Shown piece by piece: positions 8,332 through 16,783 of a stretch of 64,000 nucleotides of DNA. The stretch comes from Enterococcus termitis (GTDB lineage: Bacteria; Bacillota; Bacilli; Lactobacillales; Enterococcaceae), in assembly GCF_001730305.1 (NCBI RefSeq), contig NZ_MIJY01000047.1:62001-126000 (forward strand). Direction: 5' to 3'. Positions within the stretch are counted from its first letter, which is position 1; each line of letters starts with the position of its first letter. A program made the position numbers and the translations under genes. Under the pieces are notes generated by a model. That model made no database searches and was not told the origin of the DNA. It was given only the letters and a program-made list of their open reading frames with translations.

Positions 8332-8577
8332 CTATTTACCATCTATGATATTTAAACGAACTTTTTTGGGTCCATCCACGCGCACACTGTAAACGATCGT
8401 GCGAATTGCTTTAGCAACTCGACCTTGTTTACCAATGATACGGCCAATATCTTCAGGCGATACAGTTAAATTATACTCTAGAAAAGTATCAGACTCTTCT
8501 ACTTCTAATTTAACCATCTCAGGTTGACTGACTAATGGACGAACGATAGTTAACACTAACTCTTTCACATCTGCCAT
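8332..8577 (-). CDS. khpA: KhpA, KH-domain RNA-binding protein
   Basis: 81 residues consisting of one KH domain with the RNA-binding loop IIGKQGR (GxxG) at about 47-53. This is the YlqC/KhpA family, which in Streptococcus forms a complex with KhpB and acts in RNA binding and cell-size control. It sits 11 bp after rpsP, the arrangement conserved across Firmicutes. The usual downstream rimM-trmD genes are absent; a terminator follows. Confidence 0.95.
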   Translation of the reverse strand: MADVKELVLTIVRPLVSQPEMVKLEVEESDTFLEYNLTVSPEDIGRIIGKQGRVAKAIRTIVYSVRVDGPKKVRLNIIDGK

Positions 8578-8588
8578 AATCGGTCACC

Positions 8589-8864
8589 TTATTTCTTTTC
8601 AAGTTTAGCTTCGTGGTGTTTCTTCATAACGCCTTCTTTTGAAAGGATGTTACGAACTGTATCTGAAGGTTGCGCACCTTTAGACAACCAGTCTAAAACT
8701 AAATCTTCTTTTAAAACTACTTCTGCAGGATCTTTCAAAGGATTGTAAGTTCCAACAGTTTCGATGAAACGTCCATCACGTGGAGAACGAGAATCAGCGA
8801 CTACAATACGGTAAAAAGGACTCTTTTTAGAACCCATACGTTTTAAACGAATTTTTACTGACAT
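8589..8864 (-). CDS. rpsP: 30S ribosomal protein S16
   Basis: 91 residues, full length for bS16: [20 protein letters not shown], then [20 protein letters not shown] and NPLKDP. It has an AGGAGGTG ribosome site. S16 is an assembly protein of the 30S subunit. It is the first gene of a two-gene operon with khpA. In most Firmicutes rpsP follows ffh directly; here two unrelated genes lie between them, and rpsP has its own promoter. Confidence 0.98.
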   Translation of the reverse strand: MSVKIRLKRMGSKKSPFYRIVVADSRSPRDGRFIETVGTYNPLKDPAEVVLKEDLVLDWLSKGAQPSDTVRNILSKEGVMKKHHEAKLEKK

Positions 8865-8902
8865 TTTATTATTACACCTCCATTAACTTAATCACAAATG
8901 TT

Positions 8903-8931
8903 AGTTTAACAGATTTCAATTAAGCTGTAAA
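8903..8931 (-). promoter_or_regulatory. Promoter of rpsP-khpA
   Basis: On the minus strand TTTACA and TAAACT are exactly 17 nt apart, about 40 bp before the rpsP start. It supplies the promoter needed once rpsP is separated from ffh. Confidence 0.75.
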
Positions 8932-8975
8932 GAGTTTTTTCTTGACACCCTTAAAATTGTTTCTGCTCCAACGTT

Positions 8976-9086
8976 TTGCCCCCTCCATAAACGTATGCTA
9001 TACTAACATTACCTTGGCAGGGGCAATTTTTTGCTTCAAAAAACAGCTTAGTATCTTTTCATTTGAAAAAATACTAAGCTGTTTTT
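8976..9086 (+). ncRNA. Candidate small RNA, about 76 nt
   Basis: On the plus strand TTGCCC (8976-8981), a 17-nt spacer and an extended -10 TGCTATACT (8996-9004) form a plausible promoter with no gene behind it. From about 9011 the transcript would contain GGCAGGGGCAA and end at the 16-bp terminator at 9039-9086. It has no ribosome site and start pair. It is convergent with the GNAT gene, whose terminator it shares. Expression is not proven. Confidence 0.35.
9039..9086. terminator. Bidirectional terminator with 16-bp stem
   Basis: AAAAACAGCTTAGTAT (9039-9054) and ATACTAAGCTGTTTTT (9071-9086) pair perfectly around a 16-nt loop, with T runs outward on both strands. It ends the GNAT gene at 9085 and could end the candidate small RNA. 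Confidence 0.9.
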
Positions 9087-9852
9087 ATACGACCGATGAA
9101 TAGTAGTCATATAACACATGCTGCTCAAATCCAATCGAACGATATAATCCCATTGCAGAATTATTTGTTGTTTCAACTTCCAAATAGATTCGAGAGAACT
9201 TTTCAATCATTAATTGGTGTACGACTTGGGTAATAATTTTTCGACCAATGCCTTTTCCACGCATATCTGGTCTAACGACAAAACCATAAATTCCGCATTC
9301 CTTATCACTTTTTTCGAGCCGAATACTTGCAATGATTTCACCGTCTTTTTTGAATACGAGCGTTTTAGCCAAATCAGCGGCTTCAATTACTTTGTATTCG
9401 CCATGATCTGAACCATCTTCAAGACAGGAAATTGCAGTTGTGTCTTCTTTTTTGGCAAATTCTAAAAGACAATTAGAAGGAGCTAAATCTATTGAATTAT
9501 TAAAAACCATAGCACATTCAGAAAAAGAATAGTTGTATCTTCCACTTTGTTTGATGAAATCAACGAGATACGAATCATTTCTATCAACGATCCATAGTAC
9601 TCGCTTATAATAATGTTTCCTTGCAAAATTTTGGACAGTTTCTTGTAATTTAGCGATAACGATTTGGTTTGGATCAACGATCATCGTTACCTCTAATTCC
9701 TCTAAATCATAACTATTCAAAGCAACATATCCAATAAAATTCTCCTTTTCCCAACACAGGATATGATGAATGTTATCAGACTTATTTGAAAAAAAGTTTA
9801 AATCTATTTTGTACTCATTTCCATAAAGCTGTTGATTTTTTTCTTTTAGCAT
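9085..9852 (-). CDS. GNAT acetyltransferase, two-domain
   Basis: 255 residues from the ATG. The C-terminal half is a clear GNAT domain, with VVRPDMRGKGIGRKIITQVV as the acetyl-CoA loop and YLEVETTNNSAMGLYRSIGF as the beta6-beta7 region. The N-terminal half resembles a degenerate second GNAT domain (FIGYVALNSYDLEELEV). The ATG at 9852 lacks a ribosome site. A strong GAGAGGGAGA lies 5 nt before an in-frame ATT at 9906, with 18 open codons between, so the true protein may start there. The gene lies in the ffh-rpsP gap. Substrate unknown. Confidence 0.85.
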   Translation of the reverse strand: MLKEKNQQLYGNEYKIDLNFFSNKSDNIHHILCWEKENFIGYVALNSYDLEELEVTMIVDPNQIVIAKLQETVQNFARKHYYKRVLWIVDRNDSYLVDFIKQSGRYNYSFSECAMVFNNSIDLAPSNCLLEFAKKEDTTAISCLEDGSDHGEYKVIEAADLAKTLVFKKDGEIIASIRLEKSDKECGIYGFVVRPDMRGKGIGRKIITQVVHQLMIEKFSRIYLEVETTNNSAMGLYRSIGFEQHVLYDYYSSVV

Positions 9853-10028
9853 GTTGATTTCTTTTAGCTCATGTTGGTCAATCGTCTTTTTAATGTTTAG
9901 TTTAATCTTATCTCCCTCTCTTTCAGTCTATTTTACTGAATTGTAACTTAGTACATATAGAAAAACAATATTAATGTAAACTAGTGTTCTTTTTTAAGAC
10001 AGACTTAGTTATCTATGATACAACAGTT

Positions 10029-10940
10029 TTATTCCTTAATCGGTACAGGCTGCACCCAATGCTCCATGTATGCACGACCATCTGTCACTGGATAATACAT
10101 TTCCACTGCAAAATCTGTAGTAGACAGTTTGTGTTCTTTCATCCATCTCTCCATAAAAGTTTGTGCTTTATAGACAGCGGAATTTGTTAATTCTTCAAAA
10201 TTTACAGCTTCAAATCCGCAAACAAGATAATCTGAATCGGGAAGCTCAAAAACTGTATATCCCTCAATGACTGAGCCGTATTCGACCTCAGCTCCAGCTA
10301 AATAAGTACAATGATCTTTTTTAGCTCCTCCCATATAAAGCGCTCCCAATTTATTTCCATTTGCAAGTAAATAAGGAATTTTTGCTTTTACCTCATGAAA
10401 CTCATCCCATAACTTCGCAGCAAATGAAACACCTGTGTTAGTACCGCCCATTAGCTCTGAAAGGGGGATTTCTTTTGCAATCCCTATAAAAGTTCTTGGT
10501 TTATCTAATTTTTTCCGTGTGACTTCCAGTACAATACCATCTGTAACTAATGGAACATTCTCATCAACCATCACATAATTCAACATCAAGTCAGGTTTTA
10601 CAAACTGATTCAGTTGGATATCCGTTGTACGGTATTTATCTGGTGTAATACCATATACTTCTTTAAATGCTCTAGTAAAGTTTGCGTGACTCGAAAAACC
10701 GTAGTCCATCGCAGTGTCTAGTATTCGAGTATTGTTTGTTTTTAGGTCGCTGACTGCTTGTGCTAATCGACGAAGTTTAACATATTCAAAGACTGGTTTT
10801 TGGACTAAGCGAGAGAACAGTCTTTGAAAATAAAATGGTGATAAACCTGCCATTTCCGCGAGCTTTTCAATTGATACCTCTTCAGTCAAATTACTTTCGA
10901 TATAATCAATCGATTTTTGAATTGCTTCCCATGCGTGCAT
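10029..10940 (-). CDS. AraC-family regulator with GyrI-like effector domain
   Basis: 303 residues. Residues 1-105 hold two helix-turn-helix motifs of the AraC type (EKLAEMAGLSPFYFQRLFSR and DTAMDYGFSSHANFTRAF). Residues 125-300 form a GyrI-like/SRPBCC small-molecule-binding domain (FIGIAKEIPLSELMGGTNTG, GYTVFELPDSDYLVCGF). This is the Rob/BmrR-like architecture, in which ligand binding activates multidrug or stress genes. The only nearby candidate target is the GNAT gene 176 bp downstream on the same strand. The pair interrupts the usual ffh-rpsP neighbourhood. Confidence 0.9.
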   Translation of the reverse strand: MHAWEAIQKSIDYIESNLTEEVSIEKLAEMAGLSPFYFQRLFSRLVQKPVFEYVKLRRLAQAVSDLKTNNTRILDTAMDYGFSSHANFTRAFKEVYGITPDKYRTTDIQLNQFVKPDLMLNYVMVDENVPLVTDGIVLEVTRKKLDKPRTFIGIAKEIPLSELMGGTNTGVSFAAKLWDEFHEVKAKIPYLLANGNKLGALYMGGAKKDHCTYLAGAEVEYGSVIEGYTVFELPDSDYLVCGFEAVNFEELTNSAVYKAQTFMERWMKEHKLSTTDFAVEMYYPVTDGRAYMEHWVQPVPIKE

Positions 10941-11081
10941 AATTTGATACGCCCCCTTCTTTTGTTAACAACATCTTATCAAGAAATTTCCATATGTGCT
11001 TATCATTCAATGCTCTGTTTTATTACATATTCTTTTTTTTAACTCAGCTTCATATATATTCAGCATCTTATCTAATGTATC

Positions 11082-11124
11082 AAAAAAGACTGGGACATAA
11101 CTCTATAAGTTACACCCCAGACTC
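11082..11124 (-). terminator. Terminator of ffh, copy of an enterococcal spacer repeat
   Basis: On the minus strand a 16-bp stem with some G-U pairs (AGTCTGGGGTGTAACT with AGTTATGTCCCAGTCT) and a 5-nt loop is followed by six T. The GACTGGGACATAAC motif is of a type I know from many enterococcal spacers; related fragments occur near 446 and 43541. Confidence 0.75.
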
Positions 11125-11170
11125 TTGGAAGCAGAAACAATCTCTTCATTTTTATAAAAATAGGATTAAG

Positions 11171-12589
11171 CTATTTTTTCTTCTTTTTCTTCTTTTTATT
11201 TTTCTTCATCATACGATTCATCGCCATTTTGCCGAGTTTACCCTTAACGCCGCCACCAAGCATTTGATCCATGCCAGGGATATCCATATTGCCTTTAGAC
11301 ATTTGCTGCATCATTTTTTTAGATTCTTTGAATTGTTTGATCATTCGATTGACTTCGACCACACTATTTCCAGAACCAGCTGCGATTCTTCTCCGTCTAC
11401 TTGGATTTAATAAGTCTGGATTTTCTCTTTCGGCAGGTGTCATTGAAAGAACCATCGCTTTTTTACGCGCCACATCTTTAGGATCGACTTTGACATTTTC
11501 AAGACCAGGCATTTGGCTCATTCCAGGGATCATTTTTAAAAGATCTTCAATTGGGCCCATCCCCATCACTTGATCAAGCTGTTCAATAAAATCATTGAAG
11601 TCAAAGCTGTTTTCTTTCATTTTTGTTGCAAGTTCTTCTGCTTTTTTCTCATCGTAATCTTGTTGCGCCTTTTCGATCAGCGTCAACATGTCACCCATAC
11701 CCAAGATACGGCTAGACATCCGATCCGGATGGAAAATTTCTAAATCAGTTAATTTTTCACCAGAACCAATAAACTTGATTGGCGCTCCAGTCACAGCACG
11801 AATAGAAAGTGCTGCACCACCACGTGTGTCGCCGTCTAATTTCGTGATGACCACACCAGTGATGCCTAATTGTTGATTAAAACTGTCTGCTACATTTACA
11901 GCATCTTGTCCTGTCATTGCATCAACAACCAGTAAAATATCATCTGGTTCTGCAACTGCTTTGATTTGTTTTAACTCATCCATCAGTGCTTCATCGACAT
12001 GAAGACGTCCGGCTGTATCAATCAGTACATAATCGTTTTTCTTTTCTTTGGCTAGTGCCATCCCTTGACGAACAATCTCAACTGGATCTGTGTCCGTTCC
12101 CATATCAAAAACAGGTACATCAAGCTGTTGACCCAACACTTTTAATTGGTCAATCGCAGCAGGACGATACACATCGGCTGCGATCATCAATGGACGAGCA
12201 TTTTCCGTTTTCATCAGATGGTTTGCTAATTTCCCGCCGAAGGTTGTTTTACCGGCCCCTTGTAGACCGGCCATCATAATAACGGTTGGAATTCGTTCAG
12301 ATTTATTTAAGCCAACGGTTTCTGAACCTAGCGTTGCCGTTAGTTCTTCATCAACGATCTTAACGATTTGTTGAGCTGGTGATAAACTCTCTAGGACTTC
12401 TACACCTACAGCACGTTCCCGTACACGTTTCGTAAAATCTTTGACCACTTGCAAGTTTACGTCGGCTTCAAGTAAAGCTAAACGTATTTCTCTCATCATT
12501 TCTTTTACGTCAGCTTCGGAGACTTTTCCTTTACGACGTAATTTACTCATTGCCTGCTGCAATCGATCTGTTAAACTTTCAAAAGCCAT
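11171..12589 (-). CDS. ffh: Signal recognition particle protein Ffh
   Basis: 472 residues, full length. The N domain (MAFESLTDRLQQAMSKLRRK) is followed by the G domain with GLQGAGKTTFGGKLA near 107-121, DTAGRLHVDE, TKLDGDTRGGAA and the closing SGEKLTDLEIFHPDR. The methionine-rich M domain ends in MMKKNKKKKKKKK, an unusually long lysine tail. Ffh binds SRP RNA and signal sequences and docks with FtsY to target proteins to the membrane. It follows ylxM by 4 bp, the conserved ylxM-ffh pair, and ends at its own terminator instead of reading into rpsP. Confidence 0.98.
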   Translation of the reverse strand: MAFESLTDRLQQAMSKLRRKGKVSEADVKEMMREIRLALLEADVNLQVVKDFTKRVRERAVGVEVLESLSPAQQIVKIVDEELTATLGSETVGLNKSERIPTVIMMAGLQGAGKTTFGGKLANHLMKTENARPLMIAADVYRPAAIDQLKVLGQQLDVPVFDMGTDTDPVEIVRQGMALAKEKKNDYVLIDTAGRLHVDEALMDELKQIKAVAEPDDILLVVDAMTGQDAVNVADSFNQQLGITGVVITKLDGDTRGGAALSIRAVTGAPIKFIGSGEKLTDLEIFHPDRMSSRILGMGDMLTLIEKAQQDYDEKKAEELATKMKENSFDFNDFIEQLDQVMGMGPIEDLLKMIPGMSQMPGLENVKVDPKDVARKKAMVLSMTPAERENPDLLNPSRRRRIAAGSGNSVVEVNRMIKQFKESKKMMQQMSKGNMDIPGMDQMLGGGVKGKLGKMAMNRMMKKNKKKKKKKK

Positions 12590-12593
12590 AATC

Positions 12594-12932
12594 TCATTCC
12601 TCTACTTCTTGTATTTGTTCTATATAATTTATTATTGTTGTATCTTTCGGATAGGTTTCACTCACGTAGTTTTTTAGCTTATCCAGTAATTCGCCACGTA
12701 CAACATAATCAGAAAATAAATGAAGCTTTCGTTCATATTCTTCCAGTATTTTTTCTGTTCGTTTAATGTTATCATAAACCGCTTGACGACTTACATCGTA
12801 TTCTTCGGCAATTTCACCTAATGAAAAATCGTCCGCATAGTACATCTCCATGTAATTCATTTGCTTTTCCGTCAGCAATGTAGAGTAAAACTCAAACAAT
12901 GCGTTCATTCGGTTCGTCTTTTCAATTTCCAT
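12594..12932 (-). CDS. ylxM: YlxM, SRP-associated HTH protein (UPF0122)
   Basis: 112 residues with a sigma-70 region 4-like helix-turn-helix: [20 protein letters not shown] then [20 protein letters not shown]. YlxM homologues bind SRP components in streptococci and modulate the SRP GTPase cycle. It lies immediately upstream of ffh (4 bp), so the two are co-translated. Full length and canonical. Confidence 0.95.
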   Translation of the reverse strand: MEIEKTNRMNALFEFYSTLLTEKQMNYMEMYYADDFSLGEIAEEYDVSRQAVYDNIKRTEKILEEYERKLHLFSDYVVRGELLDKLKNYVSETYPKDTTIINYIEQIQEVEE

Positions 12933-12982
12933 CGTTGCTACTCCTATCCTCGATCCCTCTTAGGTTACCGATTTCAAGTGAA

Positions 12983-13627
12983 TTAGTCAATAGTTCTCAA
13001 GTGATTTCTATGGATTTCTTCAAAAATTTTGATCAACTGTTCATAGTAGCTTTCGGCATTTGCACAGAAATCTTTTTTAGCAAATCTTTCCCGGATCATT
13101 TTTTGCTTCTGATCATGTTGATGATAACCAGTTAATACAACCTCCGTCACTGAACCATTGAAAATACGTTTAAAACTAGAAAGAGGAATGCGAAACAAGC
13201 TACTTACCTCTTCTTCCTGTAAATCGAAGCCTCCTAGTGTAATCTCCTGTTGTACAACATAAACATTCGTAAATTCATTATCAATAAACGAGCCTAAATC
13301 AATACGCACAGGAAATACGCCTAAATATTCAGCCTCCTCTACGGAAACATCGAGACCTAATTCTTCTTTCACTTCTCTGAACCCATCTGTCACCGATTCA
13401 TCTGCTAACAAATGACCAGCAGCTGTAATATCTAATTGATTTGGAAAATCTTTTTTCTTAGATGAACGTTTTTGAAAATAAATAATCAGCTCATCTTGAT
13501 CTATTGTATAAAACCAACAGTGGAATGTTTCATGCCAAAGTCCTTCTTTATGGACACGTTGTCTAGTGGCAGTGCCAAGTTCTTGATACTGTTCATCAAA
13601 GATTTTTAACCACTCATTTTCAGCCAT
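12983..13627 (-). CDS. NUDIX hydrolase, isopentenyl-isomerase-like subgroup
   Basis: The start is set at 13627 (MAENEWLKIFDEQ), where GTGAGGCAGACT precedes the ATG; it overlaps the end of the DUF523 gene. 214 residues. LWHETFHCWFYT and DITAAGHLLADESV-TDGFREVKEELGL show a NUDIX box in the context of the YfcD/IDI-like group. The spacing between the first Glu and Arg is one residue shorter than consensus. Members hydrolyse diverse diphosphates; the substrate is unknown. Operon with the upstream DUF523 gene. Confidence 0.85.
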   Translation of the reverse strand: MAENEWLKIFDEQYQELGTATRQRVHKEGLWHETFHCWFYTIDQDELIIYFQKRSSKKKDFPNQLDITAAGHLLADESVTDGFREVKEELGLDVSVEEAEYLGVFPVRIDLGSFIDNEFTNVYVVQQEITLGGFDLQEEEVSSLFRIPLSSFKRIFNGSVTEVVLTGYHQHDQKQKMIRERFAKKDFCANAESYYEQLIKIFEEIHRNHLRTID

Positions 13628-14096
13628 AGTCTGCCTCACGTTCAACAATTTTTTGCCACTGGTTTTCTGAAATAACTTCCAGTCCTTGTAAAATGAAATA
13701 CGCTGTTGCGACTCCTGCTCCAGCTATTCGGCTGCCAGAGAAGCTGCCGTCATAAATACTGTTGCGACCACAAGAAGGACTATTCTCTTTAAGAACGATC
13801 GTATCAATGTTTTTATCACAGAGCTTTTGGTAGGCAAGTTGTGCGCCTTGCTTAAACATATCCGTCACATCGTCTCCTGAAGCCGTATAAACCTTTGCCT
13901 GATTCTGCCATACAGCAAAACCATCCCCACCACTTATTTCTGCGGGCTCTCTAGGTATCAGCAAGCCGCCTAAAACCTCTGGGCAAACTAGTATCGCTTG
14001 ATTTTGTTCAACTAACTGCTTTAAATATGAAATTTCTTTGGCCTGGCCATCATATCGACAACAAACACCACCCAGACACGCACTGATTCCTATCAT
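13620..14096 (-). CDS. DUF523 cysteine-rich protein
   Basis: ATG at 14096 follows GAGGGAAG, giving 158 residues beginning MIGISACLGGVCCRYDGQAK. The family marks are CLGGxxCRYDG, CPEVLGGLLIPREPAEI and LKENSPSCG, with invariant cysteines that suggest metal or Fe-S binding. No biochemical role is established for DUF523, which also occurs fused to DUF1722. It overlaps the NUDIX gene start, so the two are translated together. Confidence 0.9.
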   Translation of the reverse strand: MIGISACLGGVCCRYDGQAKEISYLKQLVEQNQAILVCPEVLGGLLIPREPAEISGGDGFAVWQNQAKVYTASGDDVTDMFKQGAQLAYQKLCDKNIDTIVLKENSPSCGRNSIYDGSFSGSRIAGAGVATAYFILQGLEVISENQWQKIVEREADYG

Positions 14097-14242
14097 TGGC
14101 TTCCCTCTTTTCAATCTTTTTTATTATACCATTTCTTTGGTCTTGAATGTAGTATTACAACTATTCCTTAAAGTTTTTGATCACTGTAAAACTATGATAA
14201 AATAGCTTTGTATTGATATCGTATATAAAAGGAGCTAAATAG

Positions 14243-14956
14243 ATGAAAAAAGTTCTAGTTGTTGACGATGAACCGTCAATTGTAACGTTGCTGACTTTTA
14301 ATTTAGAAAAAGATGGTTATGAGGTTATGAGTGCTACTGATGGCACGGTAGGTTATGAGTTAGCATTGACCAATCAGTTTGATTTCATTATTTTAGATGT
14401 TATGCTGCCAAATATGGATGGGCTGGAAATCACAAAATCTTTGAGAAGAGAAAAAATTGACACGCCTATTTTGATTTTGACCGCTAAAGATGACCAAGTG
14501 GATAAAATAATCGGACTAGAAATCGGTGCAGATGATTATTTAACAAAACCGTTTAGTCCTAGAGAAGTTCTTGCCAGAATGAAAGCCATCTTTCGACGCT
14601 TGAAACCCACTACTGAAAAGAAGGAAGACATAACAGATTCTGTAAAAGAGCCCTTGATTTTAGGTGATATTATCGTTGATGAACAAAATTATGAAGTCTC
14701 TGTTCGTGGTAAAAAAATCGAATTGACCCCAAAAGAGTTTGAGCTATTGGTCTACTTCATCAAACGGAAAGACCGCGTGATCGATCGAGATACGTTACTC
14801 GACCGTATTTGGAACTACGATTTTGCTGGACAAAGCCGTATCGTTGATGTCCACGTAAGCCATTTGAGAGACAAAATCGAAATTGATCCAAAGCATCCAG
14901 TGTATTTGGTAACTGTTCGAGGATTTGGCTATCGTTTTCAGGAGCCTAAAAAATGA
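14243..14956 (+). CDS. phoP: PhoP-type response regulator
   Basis: 237 residues, OmpR/PhoB class. The receiver domain has VVDDEPSI and the phosphoacceptor Asp52 in ILDVMLPNMDG, then LTAKDDQ and Lys in LTKPFSPREV. The winged helix follows (LTPKEFELLVYFIKRKDRVI, RIVDVHVSHLRDKIE, VRGFGYRF). It overlaps the kinase gene by 4 bp. The closest pattern is PhoP/PnpR of the phosphate-starvation system, supported by the convergent pstS with PhoP-box repeats. AGGAGC lies 7 nt before the ATG. Confidence 0.88.
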   Translation: MKKVLVVDDEPSIVTLLTFNLEKDGYEVMSATDGTVGYELALTNQFDFIILDVMLPNMDGLEITKSLRREKIDTPILILTAKDDQVDKIIGLEIGADDYLTKPFSPREVLARMKAIFRRLKPTTEKKEDITDSVKEPLILGDIIVDEQNYEVSVRGKKIELTPKEFELLVYFIKRKDRVIDRDTLLDRIWNYDFAGQSRIVDVHVSHLRDKIEIDPKHPVYLVTVRGFGYRFQEPKK

Positions 14957-16710
14957 AAAAGCGGCAACGATTTGAATACCTGCTAGTGATACTTATGATG
15001 GTTGGACTTTTCGTCGGCAGTATTTTTCTTACCAATTATTTTTTTCGAAAAGAGCTATTAGCCCAGCAAGAAGAGTACCTGCAAAAAAAAGCGACGTTGC
15101 TTTTAGACCAGCTATCTCCTGAATCTTTTTCACGCCAACAATTTTCTTCTCAAGAAAAAACACTTATCGATCATTATTTGACTGACAAGAATGAACGTTT
15201 GAGCTTAATGAGTGCCAATGGGAAAATTTTTTATGACAGCATCGATACAGAGTTAAATGAGTCTCGAAAAAATCGACCAGAAATCAAAGCAGTTCTTTCT
15301 GGAGCGGACTTTGGATCTGCATTGCGAAAGAGCGCTACGTTAAATAAGGAATTGCTCTATCTTGCTCTGCCTATCAAAAAAAATGGAGAGCTTATTGGAA
15401 TTATTCGAATGTCGGAGGAAACCACACAGTTTTCAAGTAGTATCCAGTCCTTTCGACGATATATTTTATTCACTCTCGGTCTTCTGTTTTTAATCATTAC
15501 AGCGTTTGTTTTTCTATTGCTTCATCAAAAAAATGAACCACTTGTTACTGTTTTGCCTGTATTAAAAAAGATTGTTAAATATCCCGATGAGGCGCGCTCC
15601 ATCATTCAAGATTCTCCCGAATGGAATGAGCTTTATCAAACCGTCAATTTGTTAAGTCAGCAAATGAGTCAAACGTATTTAGCTTATACTTCTACGGAAG
15701 AGCAGTTTCATGCGCTATTAGATGAGTTAATGATCGGTGTCTTTATAATTAATGTCGACGGTCAGCTTCAATTGATCAATCCTAAAATGCTGGATATTTT
15801 AAAAATCGATACAGACACCATTGGCAAAGATTATTTTGAAGTGATCAAAGAGCCCGTCTTAATTCACTTGATTCATCAAGTAATCACTGAAAAAAGTACG
15901 CTTCATCAAGAAATTACTTTAGCGGAAAGTTTAAACGACACGATTTTAGATATGTCCTTACGTTTTATTGAGGAAGATGGAAATGACTATCAAGTTTTGG
16001 GGATCGCCTACGATTTGACTCGCGTCAGACAATTAGAAAAGATGCAAAAAGATTTTGTTAGTAATGTGTCCCATGAGTTGAAAACGCCTGTTACGTCTTT
16101 ACTGGGCTTCACAGAAACGTTGTTGGATGGTGCTAAAGAGGATCCGGAAACCTTGACTCAGTTTTTAGAAATCATGCAAAAAGATGCACTGCGTTTGCAG
16201 CAATTGATACAGGAAATTTTACAGCTTTCTCGTGATGGTAAAACAATTGCCTATGATGATCAAAAGATTGAGCTATATCCATTTACCGAAGAGATTATAC
16301 GAACCTACCGTAAAACGATCAAAGAAAAAAAACTGACCGTTCAAATTCTTGGTGATACGACAGCAAACTATACAACTAAATATGAGCTATTTTATCCTAT
16401 CGTAAAAAATCTCATCGAAAATGCTGTTCAGTACTCTCAGACAAATGAAACGATCACGATCGATTTTGGCTTTACCGACTTCTTTTATTTTACTGTAAAA
16501 GATACCGGTATCGGCATCAGTCAAAAGGATCAAGAACGAATATTTGAGCGATTCTATCGGGTTGACAAGGCTCGAAGTCGTCATTCCGGCGGAACAGGCT
16601 TGGGCTTATCCATCGTTCAAAACTATACTGAATTATTGGGTGGAACCGTAACGATCGACAGCCACTTAGGCTTGGGTACTACATTTACCATTCAATTACC
16701 TAAAAATTAA
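14953..16710 (+). CDS. phoR: PhoR-type sensor histidine kinase
   Basis: 585 residues. Membrane segments at 9-29 and 170-190 enclose a ~140-residue extracytoplasmic domain. A HAMP-like linker is followed by a PAS domain (about 250-355), then the H box FVSNVSHELKTPVTSL (His374), the N box NLIENAVQYS, DTGIGIS, FERFYRVDKARSR and the G2 box GGTGLGLSIV. This is the PhoR/WalK architecture. It senses phosphate status, in B. subtilis partly through wall teichoic acid intermediates, and phosphorylates the regulator encoded just upstream. The identification as PhoR depends on the neighbouring pstS. Confidence 0.88.
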   Translation: MKKRQRFEYLLVILMMVGLFVGSIFLTNYFFRKELLAQQEEYLQKKATLLLDQLSPESFSRQQFSSQEKTLIDHYLTDKNERLSLMSANGKIFYDSIDTELNESRKNRPEIKAVLSGADFGSALRKSATLNKELLYLALPIKKNGELIGIIRMSEETTQFSSSIQSFRRYILFTLGLLFLIITAFVFLLLHQKNEPLVTVLPVLKKIVKYPDEARSIIQDSPEWNELYQTVNLLSQQMSQTYLAYTSTEEQFHALLDELMIGVFIINVDGQLQLINPKMLDILKIDTDTIGKDYFEVIKEPVLIHLIHQVITEKSTLHQEITLAESLNDTILDMSLRFIEEDGNDYQVLGIAYDLTRVRQLEKMQKDFVSNVSHELKTPVTSLLGFTETLLDGAKEDPETLTQFLEIMQKDALRLQQLIQEILQLSRDGKTIAYDDQKIELYPFTEEIIRTYRKTIKEKKLTVQILGDTTANYTTKYELFYPIVKNLIENAVQYSQTNETITIDFGFTDFFYFTVKDTGIGISQKDQERIFERFYRVDKARSRHSGGTGLGLSIVQNYTELLGGTVTIDSHLGLGTTFTIQLPKN

Positions 16711-16734
16711 CAATCCCAAAAATCGAATAAACGC

Positions 16735-16779
16735 CAAACTAAAAGCAGCTCCGAAAGAGCTGCTTTTAGTTTGATCAAA
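16735..16779. terminator. Bidirectional terminator, 17-bp stem
   Basis: CAAACTAAAAGCAGCTC and GAGCTGCTTTTAGTTTG enclose CGAAA. It separates convergent phoR and pstS and is T-rich on the minus-strand exit. Confidence 0.9.
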
Positions 16780-16783
16780 AAAT

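Noticed and set aside
11171-11215. Poly-lysine end of Ffh as a frameshift artefact
   Set aside because: The A-rich codons alternate AAG/AAA in frame and end at a normal stop before the terminator; lysine-rich Ffh tails occur in related bacteria.
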